Source: Mariprofundus ferrooxydans PV-1 (GTDB lineage Bacteria; Pseudomonadota; Zetaproteobacteria; Mariprofundales; Mariprofundaceae). Taken from it: 64,000 nucleotides of DNA. The stretch lies in the NCBI RefSeq assembly GCF_000153765.1, contig NZ_DS022295.1, forward strand, positions 341,828 to 405,827. The letters run 5' to 3'. Under the pieces are notes generated by a model. The model was not told the origin of the DNA, searched no databases, and saw only the letters and a program-made list of their open reading frames with translations. A program made the position numbers and the translations under genes. Shown here piece after piece: positions 9,595 to 17,807 of the stretch (position 1 is the stretch's first letter; each line of letters starts with the position of its first letter).

Positions 9595-9689
9595 CTAATG
9601 AATAGGAGGGAATTATGTCCAATTATATATGCAAATAAAACAAGGAATTATTTCCTCGTATCAACACTGTTATGTGATCAAGGATAGAG

Positions 9690-10505
9690 ATGAGAGCTTT
9701 TAGCAATCTTGAGAAGCAGTTAGTGCGAAGAATGATAGAGCTTGAGGATAAAGTGGGCTCACTCAACATTTTGGGCAACATTCTAGACTCATTCTATGGA
9801 AAGACTCATCTTCCTGATCACTGCTACATAGAGCTAGAGAGTGAGCGTGATGTTTCCATTCAGGTTCGTGATGACGCATTGGCTCAAAATGGGCTGGATT
9901 GGATAAGAGAGATAGACGAGGATATTTCGAAGAAATTACTTACGGTGGTTGCTCTATTTCAATATCTAGAAGAGGAAAAGCTGGCGTATTTTGTTGGAGA
10001 CTTAAGTCTTAATAGTTTAGGAGAAGTCTGGTCTGACACCAAATACACAAGGTGTGAGTTTTTGGATAATGACCTTAAGCCATTAATATTCAAATACTCT
10101 AGAAAGAAAATATTTGTCTCTGAAACCCTGCGTATCTTAGAGAAAAATGATTTCAAGACCGATGAAGAGCTGAGGCATGAAGAGGAAGTTTCATCAATGA
10201 AGAAGCAACTCGGCCTGACTCAAGTTGCTCTCGGTATTACACTTTTAGGTCTTTTGGTTTCGATATTTATTCCAATATTAGTAACTTCTACCGTTGAGAT
10301 CGAAAAAAGTGATCTCCCTAAACCCCTTGCTACGCTTGAGAACCAACTGAAAAGAATAGGTGACATTGAGAAAGCGTCGAACGAAAGCATTGGAGATTTA
10401 GAGTCAGCTATCCTGTCCGTCCAGGAATCAATTAATAACTTGGGCGCACCCAAGTCCAAGCCACATAACCAGAAAAATCAGCCGACCGCTGATAGCGGCG
10501 GCTGA
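9690..10505 (+). CDS. Unknown membrane-anchored protein, first gene of the Shedu island
   Basis: I do not recognise this 271-residue protein. Residues 1-175 form a soluble, charged domain. A single hydrophobic helix (about 176-199) is followed by a hydrophilic, heptad-like helical segment (about 205-250) and a polar tail. AAGGA sits 6 nt before the ATG. Base and codon use is AT-richer than in ilvD. The last 13 or so codons lie inside the attC-like hairpin at 10463-10519, as happens for cassette genes that run into their attC site. A GTTATGT sequence at 9669-9675, 15 nt before the start, could be the left cassette boundary. Its position next to Shedu suggests a defence or cassette accessory role (inference). 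Confidence 0.7.
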   Translation: MRAFSNLEKQLVRRMIELEDKVGSLNILGNILDSFYGKTHLPDHCYIELESERDVSIQVRDDALAQNGLDWIREIDEDISKKLLTVVALFQYLEEEKLAYFVGDLSLNSLGEVWSDTKYTRCEFLDNDLKPLIFKYSRKKIFVSETLRILEKNDFKTDEELRHEEEVSSMKKQLGLTQVALGITLLGLLVSIFIPILVTSTVEIEKSDLPKPLATLENQLKRIGDIEKASNESIGDLESAILSVQESINNLGAPKSKPHNQKNQPTADSGG

Positions 10506-10519
10506 TTTTGACGTTATGC
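10463..10519 (+). other. attC: Integron attC-like recombination site (57 bp)
   Basis: Outer boxes ACATAAC (10463-10469) and GTTATGC (10513-10519) pair at 6 of 7 positions. Between them, an 11-bp arm (10474-10484) pairs with 10499-10509, and an inner CCGC/GCGG pair closes a 5-nt loop. A single unpaired A at 10485 lies on one side only, like the extrahelical base of attC sites. The size of 57 bp and the order R'', arm, loop, arm, R' fit attC, and the centre resembles the aadA-type site. A rho-independent terminator is the main alternative, because TTTT follows the GC stem. No integron integrase is visible in the window. Confidence 0.6.
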
Positions 10520-10549
10520 CCTTAAAATGTTTTCAACCACAAATTCAAA

Positions 10550-11740
10550 ATGAATTCTAAAACTGCCCGGATTGATAAATGGACTAAACGAGATTTTATA
10601 GAGATCCCGTTCACGTCTTCAAATCCTGATTTCACCAAAGATGATGAAAACGTGTCTAACTACCTCACAAGGGTAAAAAAACGTTACAAAGGTAAAGAAG
10701 ATACCGAGGAAATCTACAACTTGTTTTCTCAAAGTGGGATCATAAAAGCTGCCAGGGAGTTGATCTACAACGTTAAAAATGGAGCTCCTGTTTTCCACGT
10801 AATCGGATATTCGTTTAACGTCAGCAGAGCAACATTAGAGTTGGGTCATCTTATCGATATCATTATAGAATCAACAGACGAAAAAGAAATCAGCGAGGAA
10901 ATAAAAAACACCTTGGCAATTGCCTCTATTGAAGAGGTGCCAGTTTATCCTAATATAGAGGAATTGGCAGAGGAGCTATCAAGACACTACCGTGATATGA
11001 TGATTGAAGGTTTTGAAGCCCCCGATGGGAAAGGGGGAAAAATGAGACTCAAGCTCACAAAATCACCAGGGAGAAAAATAGAAACAATCCACTATTTAAA
11101 TGACATTTTGCTAAATGAACCACGACATCCATCAGAACTTACATTAATTCGGGCAGCTGTTCAAAAAGAACTTGGAAAACTAAATAAAGCAAATCAGTTA
11201 ATTAGTATTCTTGAATTAGCAATTAATGAACTTGATGAATTGCTAAAAGCAAAAAAGAGAAATGAAAACAAACTTCAATCATGCCTGACTAATAATCCAA
11301 TACTTTTTGGTCTAGAATATCAGAAAATTATTCCAAAATATAGATTGGGGTCAGAATATGAAACGGATTATGCTCTAGAGCGTTATTCCGGGATAATAGA
11401 TGTACTGGAAATTGAATCAAGCAATCTACAAGTGTTTAACAAGAATGGAGATCCTTCTCAATATTTAACACATGCAGAGCAACAAGTTATGGATTGGTTG
11501 CAATGGATTGAACGAAACCATCCATACGCAAGGGAATCACTCCCCGGCATTACAAGACCTGTAGGCTTTGTGGTTATTGGGAGATCAAACAAGCTCGATA
11601 AAAAGCTTAAGCAGAAACTGCTACATCGAAATACTATGTTTCGTGGTAATCTTGAAATTCTTACATTTGATGATGTTCTGCAAAAAGCAAAAACAATGTT
11701 GAATATTTTATCAGGAACCAAATCTTTAAAAAAGGCATAA
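10550..11740 (+). CDS. Shedu-type antiphage nuclease (DUF4263)
   Basis: A 396-residue single-gene defence protein. The C-terminal half (about 240-390) has the DUF4263 / SduA pattern: a helical lead-in ending LTNNPILFG, then ETDYAL, VLEIES, HAEQQVMDWLQWIERN, GFVVIGRS and LTFDDVL. This is a PD-(D/E)XK-like nuclease core with Asp, Glu and Gln in place. The usual ExK position reads EIE here, a form I believe also occurs in part of the family. Residues 1-235 are an N-terminal region I cannot assign; Shedu N-termini vary and are thought to carry sensing. The ATG lies 30 nt after the attC-like boundary, and the stop codon overlaps a GCATAAC box, so the gene has cassette-like limits. Composition is AT-rich compared with the flanking core genes. 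Confidence 0.82.
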   Translation: MNSKTARIDKWTKRDFIEIPFTSSNPDFTKDDENVSNYLTRVKKRYKGKEDTEEIYNLFSQSGIIKAARELIYNVKNGAPVFHVIGYSFNVSRATLELGHLIDIIIESTDEKEISEEIKNTLAIASIEEVPVYPNIEELAEELSRHYRDMMIEGFEAPDGKGGKMRLKLTKSPGRKIETIHYLNDILLNEPRHPSELTLIRAAVQKELGKLNKANQLISILELAINELDELLKAKKRNENKLQSCLTNNPILFGLEYQKIIPKYRLGSEYETDYALERYSGIIDVLEIESSNLQVFNKNGDPSQYLTHAEQQVMDWLQWIERNHPYARESLPGITRPVGFVVIGRSNKLDKKLKQKLLHRNTMFRGNLEILTFDDVLQKAKTMLNILSGTKSLKKA

Positions 11741-11785
11741 CAAAATCATACACCGGAAACTTGGCCGTAGGCCAAGTTTCCGGTG
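11735..11785. repeat. GCATAAC box plus perfect 16-bp stem hairpin after Shedu
   Basis: GCATAAC (11735-11741) overlaps the Shedu stop codon and is the exact complement of the GTTATGC box in front of the gene. A perfect 16-bp inverted repeat follows (11751-11766 with 11770-11785, 3-nt loop). As an attC it is incomplete: it has no GTTRRRY box after the hairpin (GTAAATC is found there) and no extrahelical base. It could be a truncated attC or a strong terminator. Confidence 0.6.
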
Positions 11786-11797
11786 ATCGTAAATCGC

Positions 11798-11848
11798 AGG
11801 GTCAGGCCTATACTTTATAGAAAAACTACAAGGTATAGGCCTGACCCT
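11798..11848. repeat. Perfect 16-bp inverted repeat containing the GGGTCAG core
   Basis: AGGGTCAGGCCTATAC (11798-11813) is repeated exactly in inverted orientation at 11833-11848, with 19 nt between. It resembles a REP/BIME-like element of the GGGGTCAG type. It lies between the Shedu gene and the next membrane-protein gene. Confidence 0.75.
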
Positions 11849-11902
11849 AAGGGGCATCAATGTTTCGATGTGACAGCTTGAGATGGTATATGTTTGGGAG
11901 GG

Positions 11903-12703
11903 ATGATGGACTGGTTAGAAATTGTTAAGGTTTCTTTTCAAATTGTATTTTGGTTAATTATTTCAATAGTTACAATACTTACTTACAGGCGTGCTCGCCG
12001 TACTATATTGCAGCCAATTCGAACTGAAGTATTTAAATTGCAATTAGAAGAGATGGCTAAAGTTCTTAAGATATTCTCAGGAAAAACGGAAATTGAGTTA
12101 CGGGATGATTATTCTTTCGAAAAAATATTCTATGTTAATGCTTGCCGGATGTATGATGATTATGCAGAGATTTTTTTTGATATAAAAAATGATCCAAAAG
12201 GTCGCCCATACAATCGCAATGAATGTCCTGTCAGCATGTTTTCAAAAGAGTATGCAGAAGAAAATCTCATATTGATGGATAGTCATTTAAAAGATGATTC
12301 TTCTATTGAACAAAATAACGAGCCAATAGATTTAAGAGTTAGGGCTGCACGCTGGCATAAATATGCTTATGGGGAGCTCCACATTCCAAAAGAGTTCTCA
12401 GATTTTGAGAAGAACCTTAATGATTTATTGGAAAACCCTTTGCTTCCATTGCAATTAGTGACACAAATTCAATCTTATCAATATCTTGTGGCTGAGAACT
12501 TAACAATGATTGGAAAACTGCTGGAGGAGAAGGCTCAAGAAATGGACGATAAATACCCTACTGTTGAAAAACTCCAACAGTCTTCGTACGACTGGATACA
12601 CACACTGTATGTTGAGCGCTTTAAAACGCTGAAACCAACAGCAGATCAGATTGCATTATATGTACGATCATACTTCAAGACAGATGAATTAATGAATGAG
12701 TAA
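11903..12703 (+). CDS. Unknown N-terminally membrane-anchored protein of the Shedu island
   Basis: About 266 residues, not recognised. One hydrophobic helix near the N-terminus (about 8-27) is followed by the basic stretch YRRARR, which predicts a cytoplasmic body. The rest is charged and mostly helical. The 5' end reads GGGAGGG-ATGATG: ATG 11906 has the better spacing to the GGAGG, ATG 11903 and TTG 11894 are alternatives, and I list 11903. The gene is strongly AT-rich, like the other island genes. It may be an unrelated cargo gene or a membrane effector next to Shedu; nothing in the sequence decides. Confidence 0.65.
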   Translation: MMDWLEIVKVSFQIVFWLIISIVTILTYRRARRTILQPIRTEVFKLQLEEMAKVLKIFSGKTEIELRDDYSFEKIFYVNACRMYDDYAEIFFDIKNDPKGRPYNRNECPVSMFSKEYAEENLILMDSHLKDDSSIEQNNEPIDLRVRAARWHKYAYGELHIPKEFSDFEKNLNDLLENPLLPLQLVTQIQSYQYLVAENLTMIGKLLEEKAQEMDDKYPTVEKLQQSSYDWIHTLYVERFKTLKPTADQIALYVRSYFKTDELMNE

Positions 12704-12754
12704 GATCAAAGGGGTAGGGCTATGCTAACTAACTTATTTGTAAGAGATAATATT

Positions 12755-12806
12755 GTCGGGGTCAGGCATGAGTCGGGGTCAGAGTCGGGGTCAGAGTCGG
12801 GGTCAG
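12755..12806. repeat. Four copies of GTCGGGGTCAG
   Basis: Copies start at 12755, 12772, 12784 and 12796 (spacing 17, 12, 12). The outer two continue into GCATGA. One more CTGACCCCC in inverted orientation lies at 12907-12915. Together with 9569-9594 these bracket the three AT-rich cargo genes. Confidence 0.75.
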
Positions 12807-12925
12807 GCATGAGTTATTGAGTTGTTTGAAAGCCCATAATAGCCGCAGGAGTGAGGGCAGTTCTTTAGTCCGAAGTTTTATAAGCATAGCAGCAAACTAA
12901 TAATAACTGACCCCCGTTCGGTGCT

Positions 12926-13861
12926 TTATGGTTGATGCCCCAGACGGACGTCAATTTGAGGATGCCGGGCGACCAGGTCTTTTAGGCGCTTCAGGTTTTG
13001 CAGGTTGTGCGCATGGTCTTCGGTGAAATCACCGGGCTCGACTGTATGATCCCAGCCCCAGCGGGTAATGCATGTGTCGCCGGCCAGCAGCACCGGACCG
13101 TGCGTGGTGCGGACAAGATAAGCGGTGCTGCCTGCGGTGTGACCCGACACGCTGATAGCAAACAGTGAGCCGTCTCCAAATACATCTACGATGCCTTCAA
13201 ACCGGTGTTGTGAATCCGGTTGAAACGGCCACTCCTGGAACGGTTGTTTGTCTTGGAACAGCTGGTCGGTGGCACCCTGCACAAACATATGCTTAAAGGT
13301 TGTGTGTGTGGATTCCGATGCGCCGATATACAGTGGTACATCGTTGGCTATGTCGGGCATGCCGATAATATGGTCGAGGTGCAGATGCGAAAAAAATACG
13401 CCGGATAGTTTGGTGTCGTGCAGTATCTCACCGGTGCTTTTGTTGATGTGCATTTTATCGATGTGCATCGCTTTTTGAACTATCCAGTTTAACCCTGCCT
13501 TGCCGGGATCATTCAGCACCTTGCGCGAGACGCCGGTATCCACCAGATAATTACCGTACTGCGGATGCTTCAGCAGGTGTGCATAAATGTGAACAGGTTC
13601 ATCCCGGTCGGTCACTCCGGCCTGCACGGCTGCCGGGCTGTTCAGATTCAACAGGCCGGAGAGCGGAGCGGACCAGTCTGCACTGTTGATGGTTTCCAGC
13701 GTAATCGGCCCCGGCTGGTCGATAAGACGTTCCATCTCCGCACTGCTGCAGGGCTTGCCAATGGCGGCTTTTTCTACCGGATGGTGGGTAAGCGCGCAGC
13801 CGTGCAATAACAAGATAAACATGCAAGCCAATGTGAGCAGTGGACGGCTTTGGGATTTCAT
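12926..13861 (-). CDS. Lipoprotein metallo-beta-lactamase-fold hydrolase
   Basis: A 311-residue precursor with lipobox LLHGC (Cys22), so it is predicted to be lipid-anchored in the envelope. The metal site is clear: SHLHLDHIIG gives HxHxDH, SGHTAGS the next His, LAGDTC the bridging Asp, and RLGHQP the final His. The layout resembles the lactonase/quorum-quenching and related branches of the superfamily, but the substrate is unknown. It is a single gene at the right border of the Shedu island, and its base composition matches the core genome rather than the island. Confidence 0.82.
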   Translation of the reverse strand: MKSQSRPLLTLACMFILLLHGCALTHHPVEKAAIGKPCSSAEMERLIDQPGPITLETINSADWSAPLSGLLNLNSPAAVQAGVTDRDEPVHIYAHLLKHPQYGNYLVDTGVSRKVLNDPGKAGLNWIVQKAMHIDKMHINKSTGEILHDTKLSGVFFSHLHLDHIIGMPDIANDVPLYIGASESTHTTFKHMFVQGATDQLFQDKQPFQEWPFQPDSQHRFEGIVDVFGDGSLFAISVSGHTAGSTAYLVRTTHGPVLLAGDTCITRWGWDHTVEPGDFTEDHAHNLQNLKRLKDLVARHPQIDVRLGHQP

Positions 13862-14120
13862 ATGTGACCTCCGACGGATTTTGCGGATTCTTATGTATCC
13901 ATGTGCAATCTGGCAACCGGCTCAACAGGGGCATGGGTCCGTGTTGAGTAGTAGCCGGGTGTCGGTGGGCATGCATTGTTTGAAGGCGGAGGAAAAGGGG
14001 AGACTCACACTGTTCCCGGTTTCCGTATAGAGTACGCCGATAAACCAGCTTCAAAGGCGTCCAACAGATTAACGTTAAACCCGCGACACCCTTATCTCTT
14101 TCTAACATGGAACAAAACAA

Positions 14121-14993
14121 ATGAATGATAAAACGATAGCAACGCATAACGGTAACTTTCATGCCGATGATGTTTTCAGTGTCGCTGCAATTGGGATGAT
14201 ACTCCCTTCTTTTACGCTTGTTCGCACACGTGATTCAGCGCTGATCGCAAAGGCCGATATCGTCATTGATGTTGGTCTTGAATATGACCCGGAGCGAGGC
14301 CGCTTTGATCATCATCAACGTGGTGGTGCAGGAGAGCGCGAAAATGGTATTCCATACTCGTCGTTTGGTCTGATCTGGCAGAAATATGGCGCAGATATAT
14401 GCCAGGGTGACCAGGATGTAGCCAATGCTGTGGATGCCGGTCTGGTATCAACGATTGATGCCGTCGATTGTGGTCATGTAGAAGGTGTGCAACAAGGCAT
14501 CAGCCTTAGCCATACGATTGGCATGTTTAACCCGACCTGGCAGGAAGATAGCCATGTTGATGCATGCTTTGATGAAGCGGTTGAATTTGCATCGCGCGTG
14601 TTAACACGATTCATTGCAGCAGCTCGCGGTGGCATCAGTGCGAAAGCCATTGTGGCGAAAGCGATTGATGATGCAGCAGATCCAAGAGTGATTGTATTGG
14701 AAAAATATGTTCCGTGGAAAAGAACGGTTCACGCTCTCTCTGAAGAGGCGCTCTATGTGGTTTACCCGTCTCAGACCGGCGAATGGAGAATTCAAACCGT
14801 ACCTGTTGAGCCGGGTTCTTTCGAAGACAGGAAATCGCTGCCTCAGGCATGGGCGGGTTTGTCCGGTAAAGAGCTTCAGGAGCTCACCGGTATTGATGAT
14901 GCGATGTTCTGCCATAATGGTCTGTTTATTGCCGGTGCAGAATCATTTGAGAGCACGATGAACATGGCATCCATGGCGCTTGAAGAAGCATAA
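14121..14993 (+). CDS. MYG1 family protein (DHH-like predicted exonuclease)
   Basis: A 290-residue full-length MYG1/UPF0160 protein. The N-terminal HNGNFHADDVFS and the later FDHHQRGG are the conserved metal-binding motifs related to DHH phosphoesterases. Eukaryotic MYG1 has been shown to be a 3'-5' RNA exonuclease; the bacterial role is not established. The gene stands alone, 258 nt from the divergent hydrolase gene, and the 3' side opens into a hairpin-rich region without genes. Confidence 0.9.
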   Translation: MNDKTIATHNGNFHADDVFSVAAIGMILPSFTLVRTRDSALIAKADIVIDVGLEYDPERGRFDHHQRGGAGERENGIPYSSFGLIWQKYGADICQGDQDVANAVDAGLVSTIDAVDCGHVEGVQQGISLSHTIGMFNPTWQEDSHVDACFDEAVEFASRVLTRFIAAARGGISAKAIVAKAIDDAADPRVIVLEKYVPWKRTVHALSEEALYVVYPSQTGEWRIQTVPVEPGSFEDRKSLPQAWAGLSGKELQELTGIDDAMFCHNGLFIAGAESFESTMNMASMALEEA

Positions 14994-15527
14994 AAGGACT
15001 CTGCCTCTTTTCTGCTTTCAGGGTAGTTATAGATTGATCTTTAAACCCGTTCCAAGATGCGCCGGAGTATTTATTACTCAATGGGACGCGGCGAAAAAGG
15101 TTTCGCCCCATCGAGTGATAAATACGCAGGAAGAAGCAGATTGCCGGGCACCTTTCTTTGGTTCGTTTCTTTTGTGCAAAAGAAATGAACGACAGGTCAG
15201 CACCGATAACTTTTTATTTTATTAACATATCGTTATGGCAAAGCTTTGGCTGATGAAAAAAGAGCATAACAGCAGTTTTTTCTGCTGTGTTCATTCTTTG
15301 TGCGTACAAAGAACGAACCAAGAAAAACGCCCCGGAGAGCAGCTTGCCCTGCGGGTCCCCGATCCAGCGCATAAAATCACGGTCGCGCTTACACGCTCCA
15401 GCTCGTGATTTTATACTTGTCTCGGCAACCTGCTAGCGGGGGATCGAGAATCGAGGCATCATTCTTTGCTCGCTTTGATTCAGATGATATCATCATTGAA
15501 GTATAAAAAGAGAAGGGGCCTCCTACA
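14994..15527. repeat. Gene-free block of successive hairpin repeats upstream of psd
   Basis: No coding frame is convincing. The block holds at least five inverted repeats: 15067-15085 with 15107-15125 (17 of 19 pairs, with a nested GGCGAAA/TTTCGCC stem); 15162-15189; 15269-15288 (ACAGCAG/CTGCTGT around six T); 15290-15317; and 15371-15381 with 15404-15414 (11 bp). The hairpins at 15162 and 15290 are diverged copies of one element lying in the two orientations: TTC-T-rich stem, 4-nt loop, GAA. The palindrome GATGATATCATC (15483-15494) lies near psd and could be an operator. Confidence 0.7.
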
Positions 15528-16448
15528 ATGAGTCAAGGCTTTGAAATTCAGGTATTTAACCGTTACCGGAACAAAATGGAGATCGAAAAGGTCTACGGTG
15601 ACGGCATGGTGAAGTTTGCCTATGGCAACCCCATAGGGCGGCTCCTGGGACCTGTCATTGCAAGCAAAATGCTCAGCAGACTATACGGAAAATCTCAGGA
15701 TAGCTTAAAGTCGGCGAAAAAGGTCGCGCCCTTTCTTAAAAACTTCAATATCGCCATTGATCAGTATCAGAAGGGATCGTTCAAAGAGAATCCGATTGAA
15801 ACATCCTATCACTCATTTAACGAGTTCTTTATTCGCAAGTTTCAGGAAGGACAAAGAACGTTCACAACAAATGACGATGAGATGGGGGCTTTTGCCGAGG
15901 CACGATACTTCGGCCATGCAAGCATGAGCGATGATCTCAATGTCCCGGTTAAAGGATCGATGTTACGCGCTGTTGAGCTTATCGGTGATAATGAATTAGC
16001 CAAAGATTTTATCGGAGGCCCGCTGATGATCGCAAGGTTATGCCCTGTGGACTATCATCGCTACCACTATCCAGATAGCGGCAAAACGCTTAAAGCGTTC
16101 ACTGTTCCCGGCGATCTGCATTCAGTCAATCCACTGGCTTTAAAGTTTAGACAGGATATTTTCATCAAAAACGAAAGACGTGTCTCGATCCTGGACACCG
16201 AACATTTCGGCAAGCTGGCCTATATTGAAGTCGGCGCTACCTGTGTGGGTAAAATCGTACAATCCTTTGATGAATCCGGGCCGTTTAAAAAAGGCGATGA
16301 AAAAGGCTATTTTCTCTTTGGTGGCAGCACCGTTGTGTTATGCGGCGAAAAGGGCAAGTGGGCTCCCTCCGAAGATATCCTGAAGAACACCAAAGCAGGC
16401 ATTGAGACCTATATCCATCTCGGCGATGTTGTTGCTCAAGCCAGCTAG
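15528..16448 (+). CDS. psd: Phosphatidylserine decarboxylase
   Basis: Pyruvoyl-dependent membrane-associated enzyme that makes phosphatidylethanolamine from phosphatidylserine. The 306-residue proenzyme has the self-cleavage motif GGST in FGGSTVVL near the C-terminus, where the Ser becomes the pyruvoyl group. Upstream, CPVDYHRYHYP and the VGATCVGKI segment are typical of the family. The sequence is closer to the GGST branch than to the LGST form of E. coli. AAGGGG lies before the ATG. A diverged copy of its 3' end is found after the next gene, at 17808-17870. Confidence 0.93.
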   Translation: MSQGFEIQVFNRYRNKMEIEKVYGDGMVKFAYGNPIGRLLGPVIASKMLSRLYGKSQDSLKSAKKVAPFLKNFNIAIDQYQKGSFKENPIETSYHSFNEFFIRKFQEGQRTFTTNDDEMGAFAEARYFGHASMSDDLNVPVKGSMLRAVELIGDNELAKDFIGGPLMIARLCPVDYHRYHYPDSGKTLKAFTVPGDLHSVNPLALKFRQDIFIKNERRVSILDTEHFGKLAYIEVGATCVGKIVQSFDESGPFKKGDEKGYFLFGGSTVVLCGEKGKWAPSEDILKNTKAGIETYIHLGDVVAQAS

Positions 16449-16509
16449 TAACTCAAGGTAACCAGGTAGTCAAAATGCGCGAAACGAGATCGGGCCACGA
16501 AGGTACATT

Positions 16510-17754
16510 ATGACTTTCGCCTCTTTGGGCCTGTCCGCCCCCATCCTTGAAACCATCACGGTAACCTATACAAAGCCCACACCTGTTCAGCTCGAATCCA
16601 TCCCGGCAATTTTAAAAGGCAGGGATGTGATGGCCGCCGCACAAACCGGCACCGGCAAGACCGCCGGCTTTACCCTGCCCATGTTGCATCTTCTGGCGCA
16701 AGGGCCACGAGTTCGGGCGAATCAGGTGCGCGCGCTTATTCTGGTGCCAACGAGGGAGTTGGCTGGGCAGGTCGGTGATAGTGTGGTGCGTTATGGCGTG
16801 CGCCTGCCGCTACGCTCTGCTGTGGTCTTTGGCGGTGTTAAAATAAACCCTCAGATGATGAAGCTGCGTAAAGGCGTCGATATTCTGGTGGCAACACCGG
16901 GGCGTTTGCTCGATTTACATCAACAAAATGCTGTGAGGTTTAATCAGCTTGAAATCCTGGTGCTGGATGAAGCAGATCGCATGCTGGATATGGGCTTTAT
17001 GGACGAGCTGAAAAAAATCCTGGCGCTGTTACCGGTGAAGCGTCAGAACCTGATGTTCTCCGCAACTTATTCTGATGAAATTCGAGCGCTGGCGAAAACC
17101 ATTGTGCATCACCCTGTTGAAATCTGCGTGAATCCGGCGAACAGCACGGCAACAACCATCGAGCACTGCTTATATCCGGTTGATAAACAACAAAAAAATG
17201 CTTTGCTTAAAAAATTAATCAAGGACAATGACTGGCAGCAGGTATTGGTTTTCTGCAAAACAAAGCAGGCGGCTGACAGGCTGGTACGTTTCCTTGAACA
17301 ACAAGCTATCAGCGCCGCCGCCATTCATGGCGACAAAAGCCAGGGTGCACGAACCAGGGCGTTGAGCGAATTTAAAAACAGTCAGGTTCAGGTTTTAGTC
17401 GCCACCGATCTGGCTGCCAGAGGCCTGGATATACCGCAGCTACCCCAGGTGGTGAATTATGATTTACCGCATGTGGCGCAAGATTACATTCATCGCATAG
17501 GGCGTACCGGCCGTGCCGGTGTCAGTGGTCAGGCGGTATCGCTCGTTTGCGCCGATGAGTTTGACGAGCTGGCTGCGGTCGAGCGCGTTATTCAGCAACT
17601 CATTACGCGAAAAACCATGGAAGGCTTAGAGCCTGTTCATGCTCTGCCCGAATCCCGTTTAGATATGCGTCCGATAAAACCTAAAAAACCAAAGAAACCA
17701 AAAAAGCCCAAGACAGGAGCAAGTGGCGCTGTCCCGCCGCGCGATAGGACTTAA
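16510..17754 (+). CDS. DEAD-box RNA helicase, RhlE-like
   Basis: ATP-dependent RNA helicase of 414 residues. Motif I is AQTGTGKT, motif II DEAD in LDEADRMLDMGF, motif III SAT, and motif VI HRIGRTGRAG. The Q-motif region (KPTPVQLESIP) precedes them. The C-terminus is a Lys/Pro-rich basic tail with repeated KPKKPKKPK, typical of RhlE and probably RNA-binding. It starts 61 nt after psd. It is flanked on the other side by a remnant of a psd 3' end, so it looks inserted at the end of psd. Which RhlE subtype it is cannot be settled from sequence alone. Confidence 0.92.
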   Translation: MTFASLGLSAPILETITVTYTKPTPVQLESIPAILKGRDVMAAAQTGTGKTAGFTLPMLHLLAQGPRVRANQVRALILVPTRELAGQVGDSVVRYGVRLPLRSAVVFGGVKINPQMMKLRKGVDILVATPGRLLDLHQQNAVRFNQLEILVLDEADRMLDMGFMDELKKILALLPVKRQNLMFSATYSDEIRALAKTIVHHPVEICVNPANSTATTIEHCLYPVDKQQKNALLKKLIKDNDWQQVLVFCKTKQAADRLVRFLEQQAISAAAIHGDKSQGARTRALSEFKNSQVQVLVATDLAARGLDIPQLPQVVNYDLPHVAQDYIHRIGRTGRAGVSGQAVSLVCADEFDELAAVERVIQQLITRKTMEGLEPVHALPESRLDMRPIKPKKPKKPKKPKTGASGAVPPRDRT

Positions 17755-17807
17755 TCAAAACTATGGAGGGTGCTTTAATCGAGAGTAATTGATGAGATTG
17801 ATAGGGT

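Noticed and set aside
9615-9638. Seven-codon mini-frame with strong AGGAGGG site before the first island gene
   Set aside because: Could be a leader peptide, but no attenuator hairpins follow and such a short frame can arise by chance next to a purine-rich stretch.
12755-12806. CRISPR or minisatellite
   Set aside because: The repeat is only 11 nt with 1-6 nt gaps and matches the GGGGTCAG core elsewhere in the island.
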